Shown piece after piece: positions 25,600 through 35,049 of a stretch of 64,000 nt of DNA (position 1 is its first letter; the number at the start of each line of letters is the position of its first letter). The position numbers and the translations under genes were made by a program. The stretch spans positions 62,001 through 126,000 of the forward strand of contig SUGL01000014.1 of NCBI GenBank assembly GCA_004963905.1. Direction: 5' to 3'. The DNA is from Mesorhizobium sp. Lineage in GTDB: Bacteria; Pseudomonadota; Alphaproteobacteria; Rhizobiales; Rhizobiaceae. Below the pieces are notes generated by a model that saw nothing but the letters and a program-made list of their open reading frames with translations, did not search any database and was not told the origin of the DNA.

Positions 25600-25844
25600 G
25601 GCGCAAGTCCAGTCCAATTGGTCGGCAAAGCACGCTTGCCATCTATTGGTGAATTCTCGGTCGGGCTTCCGGGCGGCGAGCACCTCAAGCGGAGAGAGAC
25701 TCGCAATCGCGCTGGACGCGGCCATGGTGCGGGGGATACCAAAGCCAGCGTCTCGTCGATCGGGCGCCTGCCGCCCGGAACCCATGCCCTCCCCGGCTCG
25801 CGGCTCGCGCAGCGAGTGCGGGAAAGGCGTTCGTGTGCCTCGCT

Positions 25845-26996
25845 TTAGCGAAGACTGCTGGTGGCAGCGACGTCGTCCTCCGCCGAGGCGGATTGCTGGG
25901 CGATGTCGCCGGAAAGCTTGACCTTCAGGTTCTCGGTCATGAATTGCGTGCCGGCGGCTACCACCACGTCGCCCTGCTTCAGGCCATCGGCCACGGCGAC
26001 ACCGTCGGCGGTGAAATTGGCAATCTTGATCGGCCGCGGATGGACCGTGTCCGAGGCGCGGTCGACCGTCCAGACGATATGCTTGCCGTCCTTCTCGGCC
26101 ATCGCGGTCAGCGGGATCGACACCAATTGCGCCTTGCTGCCGACGGTCGCCTCGACATTGGCGGTCATGCCGAGCAGCACGCGCGGATCGTTGGGCAGCG
26201 AAACCCGCACCGCGAAGGTGCGCGACTGCGGATCGGCGCTTCCCGCTACCTCGCGGACCTTGCCGTCGAGGGTCAGGCCCTCGTCCGACCAGAAACTCGC
26301 CTTGACCTCCTTGCCCGGGCGGAAGCCGGCGATGTCCATTTCGGGCACGGCGATCAGCACTTCCTTCTCGCCATCGACGGCAACGGTCATCACCGGCGTG
26401 CCGGCGCCGACCACCTGGCCGATGTCGGCGGAGATGGCGGTGACGATGCCGTCCTCGCTTGCCTTGAGATCGGTGTAATGGACCTGGTTCTGCGCCTGGG
26501 CGAGCGTGGAGCGGGCGGCGTCGCGCGTCGCCACCGCCTGATCGTAGCTCAGCATCGCCTGATCGAGCTGCGACTTGGGCGCGAAGTTCTTGGCGTAGAG
26601 CTGCTCGGCGCGCTTCCTGGCGAGATCGACCGTCTCGACCTGCCGCTCGGCGGCGTCGAGGCTCGCCTGGGCGCTCTTCACCGACAGCTCGTAGTCGGAA
26701 GGGTCGACGCGGGCGAGCACGTCGCCGCTGTTCACATGCTGGCCGATGTCGACGAGGCGCTCGGTGACCTTGCCCGCGATGCGGAAGCCGAGGTTCATCT
26801 CGGTGCGGGCGCGCACCGAACCGGAATAATCGAGCCGGCGGGTGGATTGCGCCTCGCCGATCTCGACCACCTTCACCGGACGAATGACTTCCTGGACGAC
26901 CGCTGCCTTTTCCTGGCTGCAGCCGGCGAGGCCGAGCGCCACGACGACGAGAGCTGCGGCTGGCAGCCTGCGGAGGATGGAATTGGACAAAGACAC
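25845..26996 (-). CDS. RND efflux periplasmic adaptor, lipoprotein
   Basis: A protein of about 383 residues. A lipobox LAGC ends a short signal peptide, so it is anchored by a lipidated Cys in the inner membrane. Then come the barrel-sandwich hybrid half (LGFRIAGKVTERLVDIGQHVNSGDVLARVDP), a coiled-coil hairpin (Ala/Gln/Glu-rich, about residues 90-150), and the beta-barrel domains. GTG 26996 has GGGAG seven bases before it and is preferred over the GTG at 27038. It bridges the pump to an outer-membrane channel encoded elsewhere. The 245-bp gap between it and the pump gene holds nothing I can identify. Confidence 0.92.
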   Translation of the reverse strand: MSLSNSILRRLPAAALVVVALGLAGCSQEKAAVVQEVIRPVKVVEIGEAQSTRRLDYSGSVRARTEMNLGFRIAGKVTERLVDIGQHVNSGDVLARVDPSDYELSVKSAQASLDAAERQVETVDLARKRAEQLYAKNFAPKSQLDQAMLSYDQAVATRDAARSTLAQAQNQVHYTDLKASEDGIVTAISADIGQVVGAGTPVMTVAVDGEKEVLIAVPEMDIAGFRPGKEVKASFWSDEGLTLDGKVREVAGSADPQSRTFAVRVSLPNDPRVLLGMTANVEATVGSKAQLVSIPLTAMAEKDGKHIVWTVDRASDTVHPRPIKIANFTADGVAVADGLKQGDVVVAAGTQFMTENLKVKLSGDIAQQSASAEDDVAATSSLR

Positions 26997-27053
26997 CTTA
27001 GCACTCCCGGACTGGAAATGAATTGTCGAGACCGGCACCCCGGTGGGCGGCGG

Positions 27054-27659
27054 CTATTTCAAGGCTCTGATTGCGTAGTCGATGAGATCGTCCGGCATCG
27101 CCCGGTTGGTCTTTGCCAGACACTGCGCGACCATCTGCGGATGGCAGAGGATGACGGTGGCGGCGCCGAAGCAACGCGAGGCGATGACCGGATCCTGCTT
27201 CCTGAACTCGCCGGCCTCGATGCCCTGGCGGATGACTTCGGCGAACAGGTCGTGGATACGGTCGACATGCTTGTCGATGACGCCCCAGTCGCGCTCGAGC
27301 GCGACGATGACCATCTCATGCACCTTCTGGTCGTCGAGCATGACTTCCAGCGTCATCTTGTACTGGGCGTGAACGTAGCGGCGCAGCCGCTCCTCGGCGC
27401 TCAGCGGCAGGCGCGAAATCTCATAGGCCATCGCGTAGCTGGCGCCGAGCATGCGGCCGCAGACGGCCTGGTGGATTTCCACTTTCGAGGCGAAGAAGCG
27501 ATAGATGTTGGCCGGCGACATGCCGAGCTCGCGGGCGATGTCGGCGACGTTGGTCTTGCCGTAGCCGTAGTGCCGGAACAGGCGCTCGGCGCAGTCGAGA
27601 ATGCGCGTCACATTCTCCTGTCTGGCGGGGTCGGCCACGATGTTGGCGGCTTCTGACAT
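27054..27659 (-). CDS. TetR-family repressor of the efflux operon
   Basis: A 201-residue TetR/AcrR regulator. The N-terminal helix-turn-helix includes YGYGKTNVADIARELGMSPA followed by NIYRFFASK, and the C-terminal ligand-binding domain is all helical. ATG 27659 is preferred over ATG 27701 because the long palindrome at 27674-27705 would otherwise lie inside the gene. It is first in the operon with the adaptor 57 bp downstream, so it probably represses itself and the pump and is released by the pump's substrate. Confidence 0.9.
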   Translation of the reverse strand: MSEAANIVADPARQENVTRILDCAERLFRHYGYGKTNVADIARELGMSPANIYRFFASKVEIHQAVCGRMLGASYAMAYEISRLPLSAEERLRRYVHAQYKMTLEVMLDDQKVHEMVIVALERDWGVIDKHVDRIHDLFAEVIRQGIEAGEFRKQDPVIASRCFGAATVILCHPQMVAQCLAKTNRAMPDDLIDYAIRALK

Positions 27660-27673
27660 GGTTCTTTCGTTTG

Positions 27674-27705
27674 ACGAGTGACGAATTTCAATTTTCGTCA
27701 CTCGT
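27674..27705. promoter_or_regulatory. TetR-type operator, 32-bp palindrome
   Basis: ACGAGTGACGAA (27674-27685) and TTCGTCACTCGT (27694-27705) are perfect 12-bp arms with an 8-bp spacer, 14 bp upstream of the tetR start. Size and position fit a TetR dimer-of-dimers operator. Confidence 0.75.
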
Positions 27706-27823
27706 AAATCGAAAGAGACGGAGAGTCAACGCTGAATCGACGTACGCGTACAAAATGGTGACAGATGGTGACAGCGGGGAGAGTGACGACCGACGTTCGC
27801 GATTGGCCATTGACGCCTGTGAC

Positions 27824-27892
27824 GTCGTCATCCACGGGCGGAGCAAGGAGCGAAGCGACGCGCGCAGACCCGAGGATCCATTCCGTGACGTC
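27824..27892. repeat. dispersed hairpin repeat, copy 1
   Basis: This lies in the 390-bp gap 27660-28049. The segment with GGGCGGAGCAAGGAGCGAAG and GACCCGAGGATCCATTCCGT is the reverse-strand form of the repeat also seen at 27987-28047 and 41576-41640. GACGTC stands near both ends (27821 and 27887). Confidence 0.6.
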
Positions 27893-27986
27893 GGCCGACG
27901 AACGAAAGCGGATCAACGGGTTCTCGGTCGGCTCCGCCCTTCCGTTGCAAGTCATTCGCAACCGCCGGAGCGCGGCCGCAAGGTAA

Positions 27987-28047
27987 CGGCATGGATCCTA
28001 GGGTTTCCGCGACGTCGCTTCGCGACTGCTCCACCCTAGGATGACGA
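27987..28047. repeat. dispersed hairpin repeat, copy 2
   Basis: The segment begins CGGCATGGATCCTAGGGT; its arms ATCCTAGGGT (27995-28004) and ACCCTAGGAT (28033-28042) pair perfectly, with a smaller GTCGC/GCGAC hairpin inside. It ends three bases before the stop of the acyl-CoA ligase, where it could serve as terminator. Confidence 0.65.
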
Positions 28048-28049
28048 AG

Positions 28050-29690
28050 TCAGATACCCTTCGCCATTTCCCTCAGCCTGAACTTCTGGATCTTCCCCGT
28101 GGAAGTCTTCGGAATCTCGGCAAACACCACCGCCTTCGGCACCTTGAAGCGGGCGAGCAGGCCGCGGCAGTGTTCGATGATCTCCGCCTCGGTCGCGGTC
28201 TTGCCGGGCTTCAGCTCGACATAGGCGACCGGCACCTCGCCCCATTTCTCGTCGGCGCGGGCGACGACGCCGCAGGAGGCGACGGACGGGTGCTTGTAGA
28301 GCGCGTCCTCGACCTCGATGGACGAGATGTTCTCGCCGCCAGAGATGATGATGTCCTTGGAGCGATCCTTGAGCTGGATGTAGCCGTCCGCGTGCATGAC
28401 GCCGAGATCGCCGGAATGGAACCAGCCGCCGGCAAAGGCCTCGTCCGTCGCCTTGCGGTTCTTCAGATAGCCCTTCATGACGATGTTGCCGCGGAACATG
28501 ACCTCGCCGATGGTCTCGCCGTCGGCCGGCGTCTCCGTCATCGTCTCGGGGTTCATCACCGTCAGCCCCTCGAGCGCGGCATAGCGCACGCCCTGACGCG
28601 CCTTCTTCGCCGTCCTCGGCCCCTTCTCGAGTTCGTCCCACTCGTTGTGCCATTCGTTGACGACGGCCGGCCCGTACGTCTCGGTAAGGCCGTAGAGATG
28701 GGTGACGGCGAAGCCGGCGTCGGCCATGCCGGAGAGCACCGCTTCCGGCGGCGGCGCGGCCGCCGTGTTGAAGGTGACGGTCTGCGGGAACTGCCGCTTG
28801 TCCTCGTCCTTCGCGTTGATCAGCACCGACATGACGATCGGCGCGCCGCAGAGATGAGTGACGCCGTGGTCGGCGATCGCGTCGTATATCGGCTTTGCCC
28901 GCACCCAACGCAGGCAGACATGGGTGCCGGCCTGCACGGCCAAAGTCCAGGGAAAGCACCAGCCGTTGCAGTGGAACATCGGCAGGGTCCAGAGATAGAC
29001 CGCATGCTTGGCCATGCCGGCATGGATGGTGTTGGTGTAGGCCATCAGAGCGGCGCCGCGATGATGGTAGACGACGCCCTTCGGATTGCCGGTGGTGCCG
29101 GAGGTGTAGTTGAGCGAGATGGCGTCCCACTCGTCATCGGGCATCGCCCAGGCGAAAGCCTCGTCGCCCGCGTCGACGAAATCCTCGTAGTCGAGCACGC
29201 CGATCCGCTCGCCCTTCGGATAGGGCGCATCGCTGGCATAGTCGGGGTCGTCATAGTCGATGACCAACGGCTTGGCCTTGGCCAATGCCAGCGCTTCCTT
29301 GACCACGCCCGAGAATTCGCGGTCGACGATCAGCACCTTGGAGCCCGCATGGTCGAACTGGAAGGCGATGACGGCGGCATCGAGGCGGGTGTTCAGCGAG
29401 TGCAGCACCGCCTTCACCATCGGCACGCCGAAATGCGCCACCAGCATCGGCGGCGTGTTGGACAGCATCACCGTCACCGTATCGCCCTTGCCGATGCCGT
29501 GCTTCGACAGCGCCGAGGCGAGCTTCAGCGAGCGGCGCCAGAAATCGCGGTAGGAGATGCGCTGGCTGCCATGGATGATGGCGACATGGTCGGGATAGGT
29601 CTTGGCCGCCCGCTCCAGATAGGTGAGCGGTGTCAGCGGCTGGTGGTTGGCGGCGTTCCGGTCGAGATCCTGTTCGTAGGGATTGGCCAT
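28050..29690 (-). CDS. AMP-dependent acyl-CoA synthetase/ligase
   Basis: A 546-residue adenylate-forming enzyme that activates a carboxylic acid with ATP and couples it to CoA. Motifs are YTSGTTGNPKGVVYHHRG near residue 181 (P-loop), YGLTETYGP near 315, GWFHSGDLG near 410, KDIIISGGENISS near 430, and the C-terminal lysine segment PKTSTGKIQKF. ATG 29690 is preceded by GGAGGATGG. Overall it resembles medium-chain and methylmercaptopropionate-type (DmdB) ligases, but I cannot separate these from sequence alone. It is divergent from the SorC gene at 29895 and stands alone on its strand. Confidence 0.9.
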   Translation of the reverse strand: MANPYEQDLDRNAANHQPLTPLTYLERAAKTYPDHVAIIHGSQRISYRDFWRRSLKLASALSKHGIGKGDTVTVMLSNTPPMLVAHFGVPMVKAVLHSLNTRLDAAVIAFQFDHAGSKVLIVDREFSGVVKEALALAKAKPLVIDYDDPDYASDAPYPKGERIGVLDYEDFVDAGDEAFAWAMPDDEWDAISLNYTSGTTGNPKGVVYHHRGAALMAYTNTIHAGMAKHAVYLWTLPMFHCNGWCFPWTLAVQAGTHVCLRWVRAKPIYDAIADHGVTHLCGAPIVMSVLINAKDEDKRQFPQTVTFNTAAAPPPEAVLSGMADAGFAVTHLYGLTETYGPAVVNEWHNEWDELEKGPRTAKKARQGVRYAALEGLTVMNPETMTETPADGETIGEVMFRGNIVMKGYLKNRKATDEAFAGGWFHSGDLGVMHADGYIQLKDRSKDIIISGGENISSIEVEDALYKHPSVASCGVVARADEKWGEVPVAYVELKPGKTATEAEIIEHCRGLLARFKVPKAVVFAEIPKTSTGKIQKFRLREMAKGI

Positions 29691-29894
29691 CCCATCCTCC
29701 CCAAAAAGTCTTTTCGAGCTTTCTAACCACTGACCTGCGATCATGCCATCCCCCTGAACGATCGGGAAATGCTATGATATGAGCGTTCGGTAGAATGGCT
29801 GTCCCGATCCGGCCGCGCCGGTAGGCGATTGCACCCAAGCGCCCAGATTTGACTTTTGTCGAGAGCCGTGACTAATGTCAGCCGAGGAGGCGGC

Positions 29895-30860
29895 ATGGCG
29901 ATCCGACCGGCAGAACAGCTCATCCACAAGGCCGCCTGGCTTTACTATGCGCATGGCCTTCGCCAGGACGAAGTGGCGAACCAGCTCAAGATCTCGCGCG
30001 CATCGGTGGCCATGTATCTGCGCAAGGCGCGCGAGACGGGCATCGTCAACATCTCGACCTCGACGCAGCTCTTCACCGACGACGTCATGGCGCGAAAGAT
30101 TGAGGATGCCTTCAGGCTCGACGCCGTCTGGATCGCACCGGAAAACGCCTATGTCGCCGACCCGTCGACCGACATCGCGGTGCTGGCGGCGAGCGTCTTC
30201 CTCGAACTGGTGAAGAAGGGCGACCGCATTGGCGTCGCCTGGGGCCGCACCGTCTACACCATCGCCGACATCATGTCCTTCGCCGATCTGCAGGACGTCA
30301 CCGTGGTGCAGCTCTGCGGCAATCTCGGCGCGCCCTATTCCTACCGGCCGGACCAATGCACGATGGAGATCGCCAGGCGCCTCAACGCCAAGGGGCTGAA
30401 CTTCTATGCGCCGCTGGTGTTGTCGACGGAAGAGCTGGCGAAAAGCCTGCGCGCCGAGCCGGTGATCCGCGACCAGCTTGCCGGCATCGGCGACTGCGAT
30501 CTGGCACTCTATTCCGTCGGCGCGGTCGATGCCGACAGCCATCTGGTGAAGTGTGGCGCGCTGACGCCGGCCGAAATGACGGCGCTGCGCAAGCAAGGTG
30601 CCGCCGGCGTGATCGCCGGGCAGGTCATCGACGCCAAGGGCGAGGTGCTCGACTGCAGCTACAACCGGCGCGTCATCTCCGCCGAGCTGGCCTCGCTGCG
30701 CGCGATCGAGAAGCGATTGATGGTGGTGCAGGAGGATACGAAGTTCGAGCCGCTGCTGGCGGCAATCGCCGGCGGGCTCTGCACGCATCTGGTGATCGGC
30801 GCGCATATGGCCGGGCGTCTTCTGGAACACGCCGGGGCGGCAATCAAAAAAGCCCTCTAG
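29895..30860 (+). CDS. SorC/DeoR-type transcriptional regulator
   Basis: A 321-residue regulator. The N-terminal HTH (YYAHGLRQDEVANQLKISR and following SVAMYLRKARE) is followed by the SorC sugar-binding domain with GVAWGRTVYTIADI near residue 115 and a C-terminal CTHLVIGAHMAGRLLE. ATG 29895 has GAGGAGG four bases before it, better than the upstream codon at 29856. It is followed after 84 bp by the RhaD-like fusion enzyme, which it probably controls in response to a sugar phosphate. It is only a distant relative of the SorC protein at 1682. Confidence 0.9.
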   Translation: MAIRPAEQLIHKAAWLYYAHGLRQDEVANQLKISRASVAMYLRKARETGIVNISTSTQLFTDDVMARKIEDAFRLDAVWIAPENAYVADPSTDIAVLAASVFLELVKKGDRIGVAWGRTVYTIADIMSFADLQDVTVVQLCGNLGAPYSYRPDQCTMEIARRLNAKGLNFYAPLVLSTEELAKSLRAEPVIRDQLAGIGDCDLALYSVGAVDADSHLVKCGALTPAEMTALRKQGAAGVIAGQVIDAKGEVLDCSYNRRVISAELASLRAIEKRLMVVQEDTKFEPLLAAIAGGLCTHLVIGAHMAGRLLEHAGAAIKKAL

Positions 30861-30871
30861 AAACCACCCCT

Positions 30872-30899
30872 GCCGCGACTGTCATCAAAGCGTCGCGGC
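30872..30899 (+). other. hairpin between SorC gene and RhaD-like gene
   Basis: GCCGCGAC (30872-30879) pairs perfectly with GTCGCGGC (30892-30899); loop 12 nt, followed by TTCTGTT. It may be a weak terminator or an operator. Confidence 0.4.
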
Positions 30900-30944
30900 T
30901 TCTGTTCATGAGCAAACGAAAAGACGGATATCGGACGGAACGAC

Positions 30945-32999
30945 ATGAAGAACCTTTGGAATGACGCCGACGCGGAAAAGATGGTTGCCGACTACGCGAA
31001 GAAAGGTGTCGGCGGCGACCTCGCGCTGCGCGTCTACACGACCCGCCTGCTCGGCGGCGAGCCGCGGCTGGTGCTGCATGGCGGCGGCAACACCTCCTGC
31101 AAGACCAAGGCCACCGATCTCGTCGGCGACGAATGGGACGTGCTCTGCGTCAAGGGCAGCGGCTGGGACATGGCGGTGATCGAGCCGCAAGGCTTGCCGG
31201 CGGTGAAGATGGGCGCGCTGCTCAAGGCGCGCTCCCTTGCCGCGCTGTCCGATGAGGACATGGTGGCGCTGCAGCGCTCCAACCTCATCGATCCCGCCTC
31301 CCCCAACCCGTCGGTCGAAACACTTCTGCACGCCTTCCTGCCGCACAAATTCGTCGACCATACGCATTCGACCGCGATCCTCGCCATCGTCGACCAGGAA
31401 GACAGCAAGGCGCTGGTGGCCAAGGTGTTCGGCAGCAAAATGGGTTACGTGCCCTACATCAAGCCGGGCTTCGACCTCGCCAAGGTGGCCGCGGAAGTTT
31501 TCGACGCCGACCCGAGCGTCGAAGGCCTGATCCTCGACAAGCACGGCATCTTCACCTTCGGCGACGACGCCCGGCAGGCCTATGACCGGATGATCCACTA
31601 TGTGAACGTCGCCGAGGAGTATGTCGCGAAAAACGGCAGACCGCAGGCTGCCAAGGCGGCGCTGCCGACGAAGCTCGCCAGGCCAGGCGACATTGCGCCG
31701 ATGCTGCGCGGCGCGGTGGCGGTGGCGCGCGGCGAAGGCCGCTTCGACCGCATGATCAGCGATTTCCGCACGTCCGACGCGATCGTCGATTTCATCAATT
31801 CGGCAAAGATCGCCGACTATGCCGGGCGCGGCGTGTCGACGCCCGATCTTTCGATCCGCATCAAGACCGGCCCGATGGCGGTGCCGGCGCCCGATGCCGA
31901 CAAGCTCGGCGACTACAAGGCCGTCATCCGCGGCCATGTCGAGGCCTTCGCCAAGGACTATCGCGCCTATTTCGAGACGAATGACGCGCTGGACGACGTC
32001 AAGCGCACCATGCTCGACCCAATGCCGCGGCTGACGCTGGTTCCCGGTCTCGGCATGTTCGGCCATGGCCGCACGCTGAAGGACGCCAAGATCGCCTCCG
32101 ATGTCGGCGAGATGTGGATCGAGGCGGTGCGCGGCGCGGAAGCTATCGGCAATTTCCAGCCGCTCTCCAAGGCCGACCTCTTCCCGCTCGAATACTGGTC
32201 GCTGGAGCAGGCGAAGCTCGCCTCCAACAAGCCGAAGCCGCTGACCGGCCAGGTGGCGCTGATCACCGGCGGCGCCGGCGCGATCGGCGCCGCGACGGCG
32301 AAGCTCTTCGCCGCCAATGGAGCACATGCGGTCATCGTCGACCTCGATCCGGCCAAGGCCGCTGACGCGGCGAAAGCAGCCGGCAACAATTCGATCGGCG
32401 TCGGCGCCGACATCACCAACCCGGCCGAGATGCGCGCCGCCTTCGACCAGGCGGTCGCCGTCTATGGCGGCGTCGACATTCTGATCTCCAACGCAGGTGC
32501 GGCCTGGGAAGGCCGGATCGGCGAGCTCGACGATGCGCTTCTGCGCAAGAGCTTCGAGCTCAACTTCTTCGCCCACCAGTCGGCGGCGCAGAACGCGGTG
32601 CGCATCATGCTGGAACAGGGCACCGGCGGCGTGCTGCTCTTCAACACCTCCAAGCAGGCGGTCAATCCCGGGCCGAAATTCGGCGCCTATGGCCTGCCCA
32701 AGGCGGCCACGCTGTTTTTGTCCCGGCAATACGCGCTGGATTACGGCGCCCATGGCATCCGCTCCAACGCGGTCAACGCCGACCGCATCCGCTCGGGGCT
32801 TCTGACCGACGCCATGATCGCCAGCCGCTCCGGCGCACGCGGCGTCTCGGAGAAGGAATACATGTCCGGCAACCTGCTCGGCCAGGAAGTGACCGCCGAC
32901 GACGTGGCGCAGGCCTTCCTGCACCAGACGCTGGCCGAACGCACCACCGCCGACGTGACGACGGTGGACGGCGGCAACATCGCGGCGGCGCTGCGCTGA
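30945..32999 (+). CDS. bifunctional class II aldolase / short-chain dehydrogenase (rhizobial RhaD type)
   Basis: A 684-residue fusion. Residues 1-400 are a class II aldolase: GGGNTSCK at 46-53, zinc ligands His139 and His141 (DHTHS), and His201 in KHGIFTFG. Residues 435-684 are a classical SDR: TGGAGAIG at 442-449, SNAG at 516-519, Tyr583-x3-Lys587. The layout is that of rhizobial rhamnulose-1-phosphate aldolase/lactaldehyde dehydrogenase, cleaving a ketose 1-phosphate to DHAP plus an aldehyde that is then oxidised. No rhamnose transporter, isomerase or kinase is adjacent, so the real sugar is uncertain. Confidence 0.9.
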   Translation: MKNLWNDADAEKMVADYAKKGVGGDLALRVYTTRLLGGEPRLVLHGGGNTSCKTKATDLVGDEWDVLCVKGSGWDMAVIEPQGLPAVKMGALLKARSLAALSDEDMVALQRSNLIDPASPNPSVETLLHAFLPHKFVDHTHSTAILAIVDQEDSKALVAKVFGSKMGYVPYIKPGFDLAKVAAEVFDADPSVEGLILDKHGIFTFGDDARQAYDRMIHYVNVAEEYVAKNGRPQAAKAALPTKLARPGDIAPMLRGAVAVARGEGRFDRMISDFRTSDAIVDFINSAKIADYAGRGVSTPDLSIRIKTGPMAVPAPDADKLGDYKAVIRGHVEAFAKDYRAYFETNDALDDVKRTMLDPMPRLTLVPGLGMFGHGRTLKDAKIASDVGEMWIEAVRGAEAIGNFQPLSKADLFPLEYWSLEQAKLASNKPKPLTGQVALITGGAGAIGAATAKLFAANGAHAVIVDLDPAKAADAAKAAGNNSIGVGADITNPAEMRAAFDQAVAVYGGVDILISNAGAAWEGRIGELDDALLRKSFELNFFAHQSAAQNAVRIMLEQGTGGVLLFNTSKQAVNPGPKFGAYGLPKAATLFLSRQYALDYGAHGIRSNAVNADRIRSGLLTDAMIASRSGARGVSEKEYMSGNLLGQEVTADDVAQAFLHQTLAERTTADVTTVDGGNIAAALR

Positions 33000-33023
33000 A
33001 GAAGTGAAAGGCATCCCCGGACT

Positions 33024-33052
33024 GGTTCGTCGTTTTACGAGAACGACGAACC
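33024..33052 (+). terminator. hairpin after the RhaD-like gene
   Basis: GGTTCGTCGTT (33024-33034) and AACGACGAACC (33042-33052) are perfect 11-bp arms with a 7-nt loop, 25 bp after the stop codon; a CT-rich run follows instead of pure T. Confidence 0.65.
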
Positions 33053-33217
33053 TCTCTCTCTTTGCCCTGACGGTTCTCGGACGGAAGCCCGTTTCGCACT
33101 TCTGCTGGAAAACTGCTCCAAGCGGTCAAAATCCGCTCAAATCCTTCGCTTATTGCTCGAACAGCTTTAAGGGGGTGCCTTGCGCCTCGTTTACGAGACA
33201 CAAGAGCTGGAGCCCGT

Positions 33218-33832
33218 ATGCAATCCAGGGAAGTGCCTTATTTCAGCCAGTGGGAATCGCCCGGCATGACTTTGCCGCTTCTGGCAGAGGGGCCATCGGC
33301 ACTCTATCGCGATCCGCTGTGGCGCAATTCCGGCGCGCAAACGGTCGAGGACTATGCGCGCTGGGCCGTCAATGTCTGCGGCATGGCCTGCCTGAAGATG
33401 ATCCTTGCCGCACGTGGCGAAATTCATCCGACGCTCGAGCTCGCCCGCGCCTGCACGGCTTATGGCGGCTATGTCGTCAATGGCGGGGACGGGTCGATCA
33501 AAGGGCTGATCTATGAGCCCTTCGTCAGGTTCGTCCGCGAGCGATTCGACCTGCTTGCGGAGACGATGACCAATGTCGACATGGCCGCGGTGCCCGGACT
33601 GTTTTCACGGTGGCGCTACTTCATCGCCTCGGTGCACCCCGGCATCCGCTGGCCCGAACACGAGCCGCCGTCCAAGGGCGGCCATCTGGTGCTGGTGACG
33701 GCGGCCTCTTCCGAAGCGATCCGTTTCCACAACCCGTCCGGCCATGACCGGCAGAGCCAGGCGGATGTCACGCTGCCGCTCGCCAGCTTCGACCGCTTTT
33801 TCGCCCGGCGCGGCATCGCAGTCGGGTTCTAA
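33218..33832 (+). CDS. C39-like papain-fold peptidase
   Basis: A 204-residue protein with no signal peptide. The segment [13 protein letters not shown] (Cys54) matches the catalytic Cys of Peptidase_C39_2, followed by [10 protein letters not shown] (His156) and FHNPSGHD (Asn172), completing a Cys-His-Asn triad. It ends 30 bp before a D-Ala-D-Ala-ligase homologue, likely in the same transcript. C39-like enzymes cut leader peptides or small peptides; here the pairing hints at a peptide- or dipeptide-processing role. The substrate is unknown. Confidence 0.75.
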   Translation: MQSREVPYFSQWESPGMTLPLLAEGPSALYRDPLWRNSGAQTVEDYARWAVNVCGMACLKMILAARGEIHPTLELARACTAYGGYVVNGGDGSIKGLIYEPFVRFVRERFDLLAETMTNVDMAAVPGLFSRWRYFIASVHPGIRWPEHEPPSKGGHLVLVTAASSEAIRFHNPSGHDRQSQADVTLPLASFDRFFARRGIAVGF

Positions 33833-33862
33833 TCCTGCAACTTGACCATTCCGGAGATATCA

Positions 33863-34933
33863 ATGGCCGAGAAAAGACTGCGTATCGGTGTGCTCTTTGG
33901 CGGCCGCTCCGCCGAGCACGAGGTGTCGCTGCTTTCGGCGGCCAATGTCATGCATGCGCTGGATCCGGCGAAATACGATGCCGTTCCGATCTTCGTTACC
34001 CGCCAAGGGCAATGGCTGCTGAGCAGCTACCGGAACGGCGCGCTGGCGACACCGTCAAGCGGCACGGATATCTGCCTGGTGCCGGGCGGGCATGGACGGA
34101 TGCTGGCCATTCCGGCCGGCGGGCCACCGCACGAACTGCCCGCCATCGATATCCTGTTCCCGGTCCTGCACGGTCTCCATGGCGAGGACGGCGCCGCCCA
34201 GGGGCTGGCCGAAGTGGCGCAAGTGCCGCTTGCCGGCTGCGGCATCCTGGGTTCGGCCACTGCCCTCGACAAGGATATCGCCAAGCGGCTGCTAAAGGCG
34301 GCCGGCGTGCCCGTCGCGCGCTCGGTGACGATCGAGGCGGGCGCAGCACCTTCCCTCGCCGTGCTGGAAGATCAGCTTGGCCTGCCGCTGTTCATCAAGC
34401 CGGCACGGCAAGGGTCGTCGGTCGGCGTCGCAAAGGTCAATGCCAGCCAGGAATTCGATCGTGCGCTCGAGGAAGCCTTCCAGCACGATCGCAAGCTGCT
34501 GGCGGAGGAATTCGTTCGCGGCCGCGAGATCGAGTACAGCGTGCTGGAAGATCCCGAAGGCGAACTCTTCGTCTCACGACCGGGCGAGATCGTGCCCGCC
34601 GAAAGTCACGGCTTCTACAACTACAATGCCAAGTATATCGACGAAAACGGCGCGGCATTGATCGTGCCTGCGGAACTGCCGCCGGAGATCGAGCAAGGTA
34701 TGCGCGACATGGCCGCCAAGGCCTTTAGGGCCGTCGGTTGCGACGGCATGGCGCGTGTCGACTTTTTCCTGATGCCGGACATGAGGTTCCTGGTCAACGA
34801 GCTCAACACCATTCCCGGCTTCACCAACATCAGCATGTACGCCAAGGCGATGACAGCAAGCGGCATCAGCTACCCGGAGGTCATCGACCGCCTGGTGGCG
34901 CATGGGGTGGCGCGTGCCAGCCGGTCGGCCTGA
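33863..34933 (+). CDS. D-alanine--D-alanine ligase homologue (ATP-grasp)
   Basis: A 356-residue ATP-grasp ligase. It has the family start [38 protein letters not shown] near residue 180 (ATP-binding), the omega-loop segment [10 protein letters not shown] near 252, and the metal site MARVDFFL with [18 protein letters not shown] 33863 has CGGAGA five bases upstream and is preferred over TTG 33842. It is far from any cell-wall gene cluster and sits next to a C39-like peptidase, so it may be a second ligase with a special role rather than the housekeeping Ddl. It could also simply be a stray housekeeping copy. Confidence 0.88.
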   Translation: MAEKRLRIGVLFGGRSAEHEVSLLSAANVMHALDPAKYDAVPIFVTRQGQWLLSSYRNGALATPSSGTDICLVPGGHGRMLAIPAGGPPHELPAIDILFPVLHGLHGEDGAAQGLAEVAQVPLAGCGILGSATALDKDIAKRLLKAAGVPVARSVTIEAGAAPSLAVLEDQLGLPLFIKPARQGSSVGVAKVNASQEFDRALEEAFQHDRKLLAEEFVRGREIEYSVLEDPEGELFVSRPGEIVPAESHGFYNYNAKYIDENGAALIVPAELPPEIEQGMRDMAAKAFRAVGCDGMARVDFFLMPDMRFLVNELNTIPGFTNISMYAKAMTASGISYPEVIDRLVAHGVARASRSA

Positions 34934-34945
34934 AGGGCGGATGAA

Positions 34946-34973
34946 AAATGAGCGGCCCGAGAGCCGCTCATTT
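34946..34973 (+). terminator. intrinsic terminator after the ligase gene
   Basis: AAATGAGCGGC (34946-34956), 6-nt loop, GCCGCTCATTT (34963-34973): perfect 11-bp arms with T-rich end (TTTCTCT). Confidence 0.85.
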
Positions 34974-35049
34974 CTCTGATTATTAGCTTATTATCGCGTC
35001 GCGCTAAAACCGCCTCACGCCAGGCGCTCTGATAATATTTCGTCGGTCG

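Noticed and set aside
30945..32999. The RhaD-like aldolase as the missing aldolase of a methylthioribose shunt
   Set aside because: It is about 8 kb from mtnKA, has a separate SorC regulator, and matches the rhamnulose-type fusion rather than the single-domain aldolases of that shunt.
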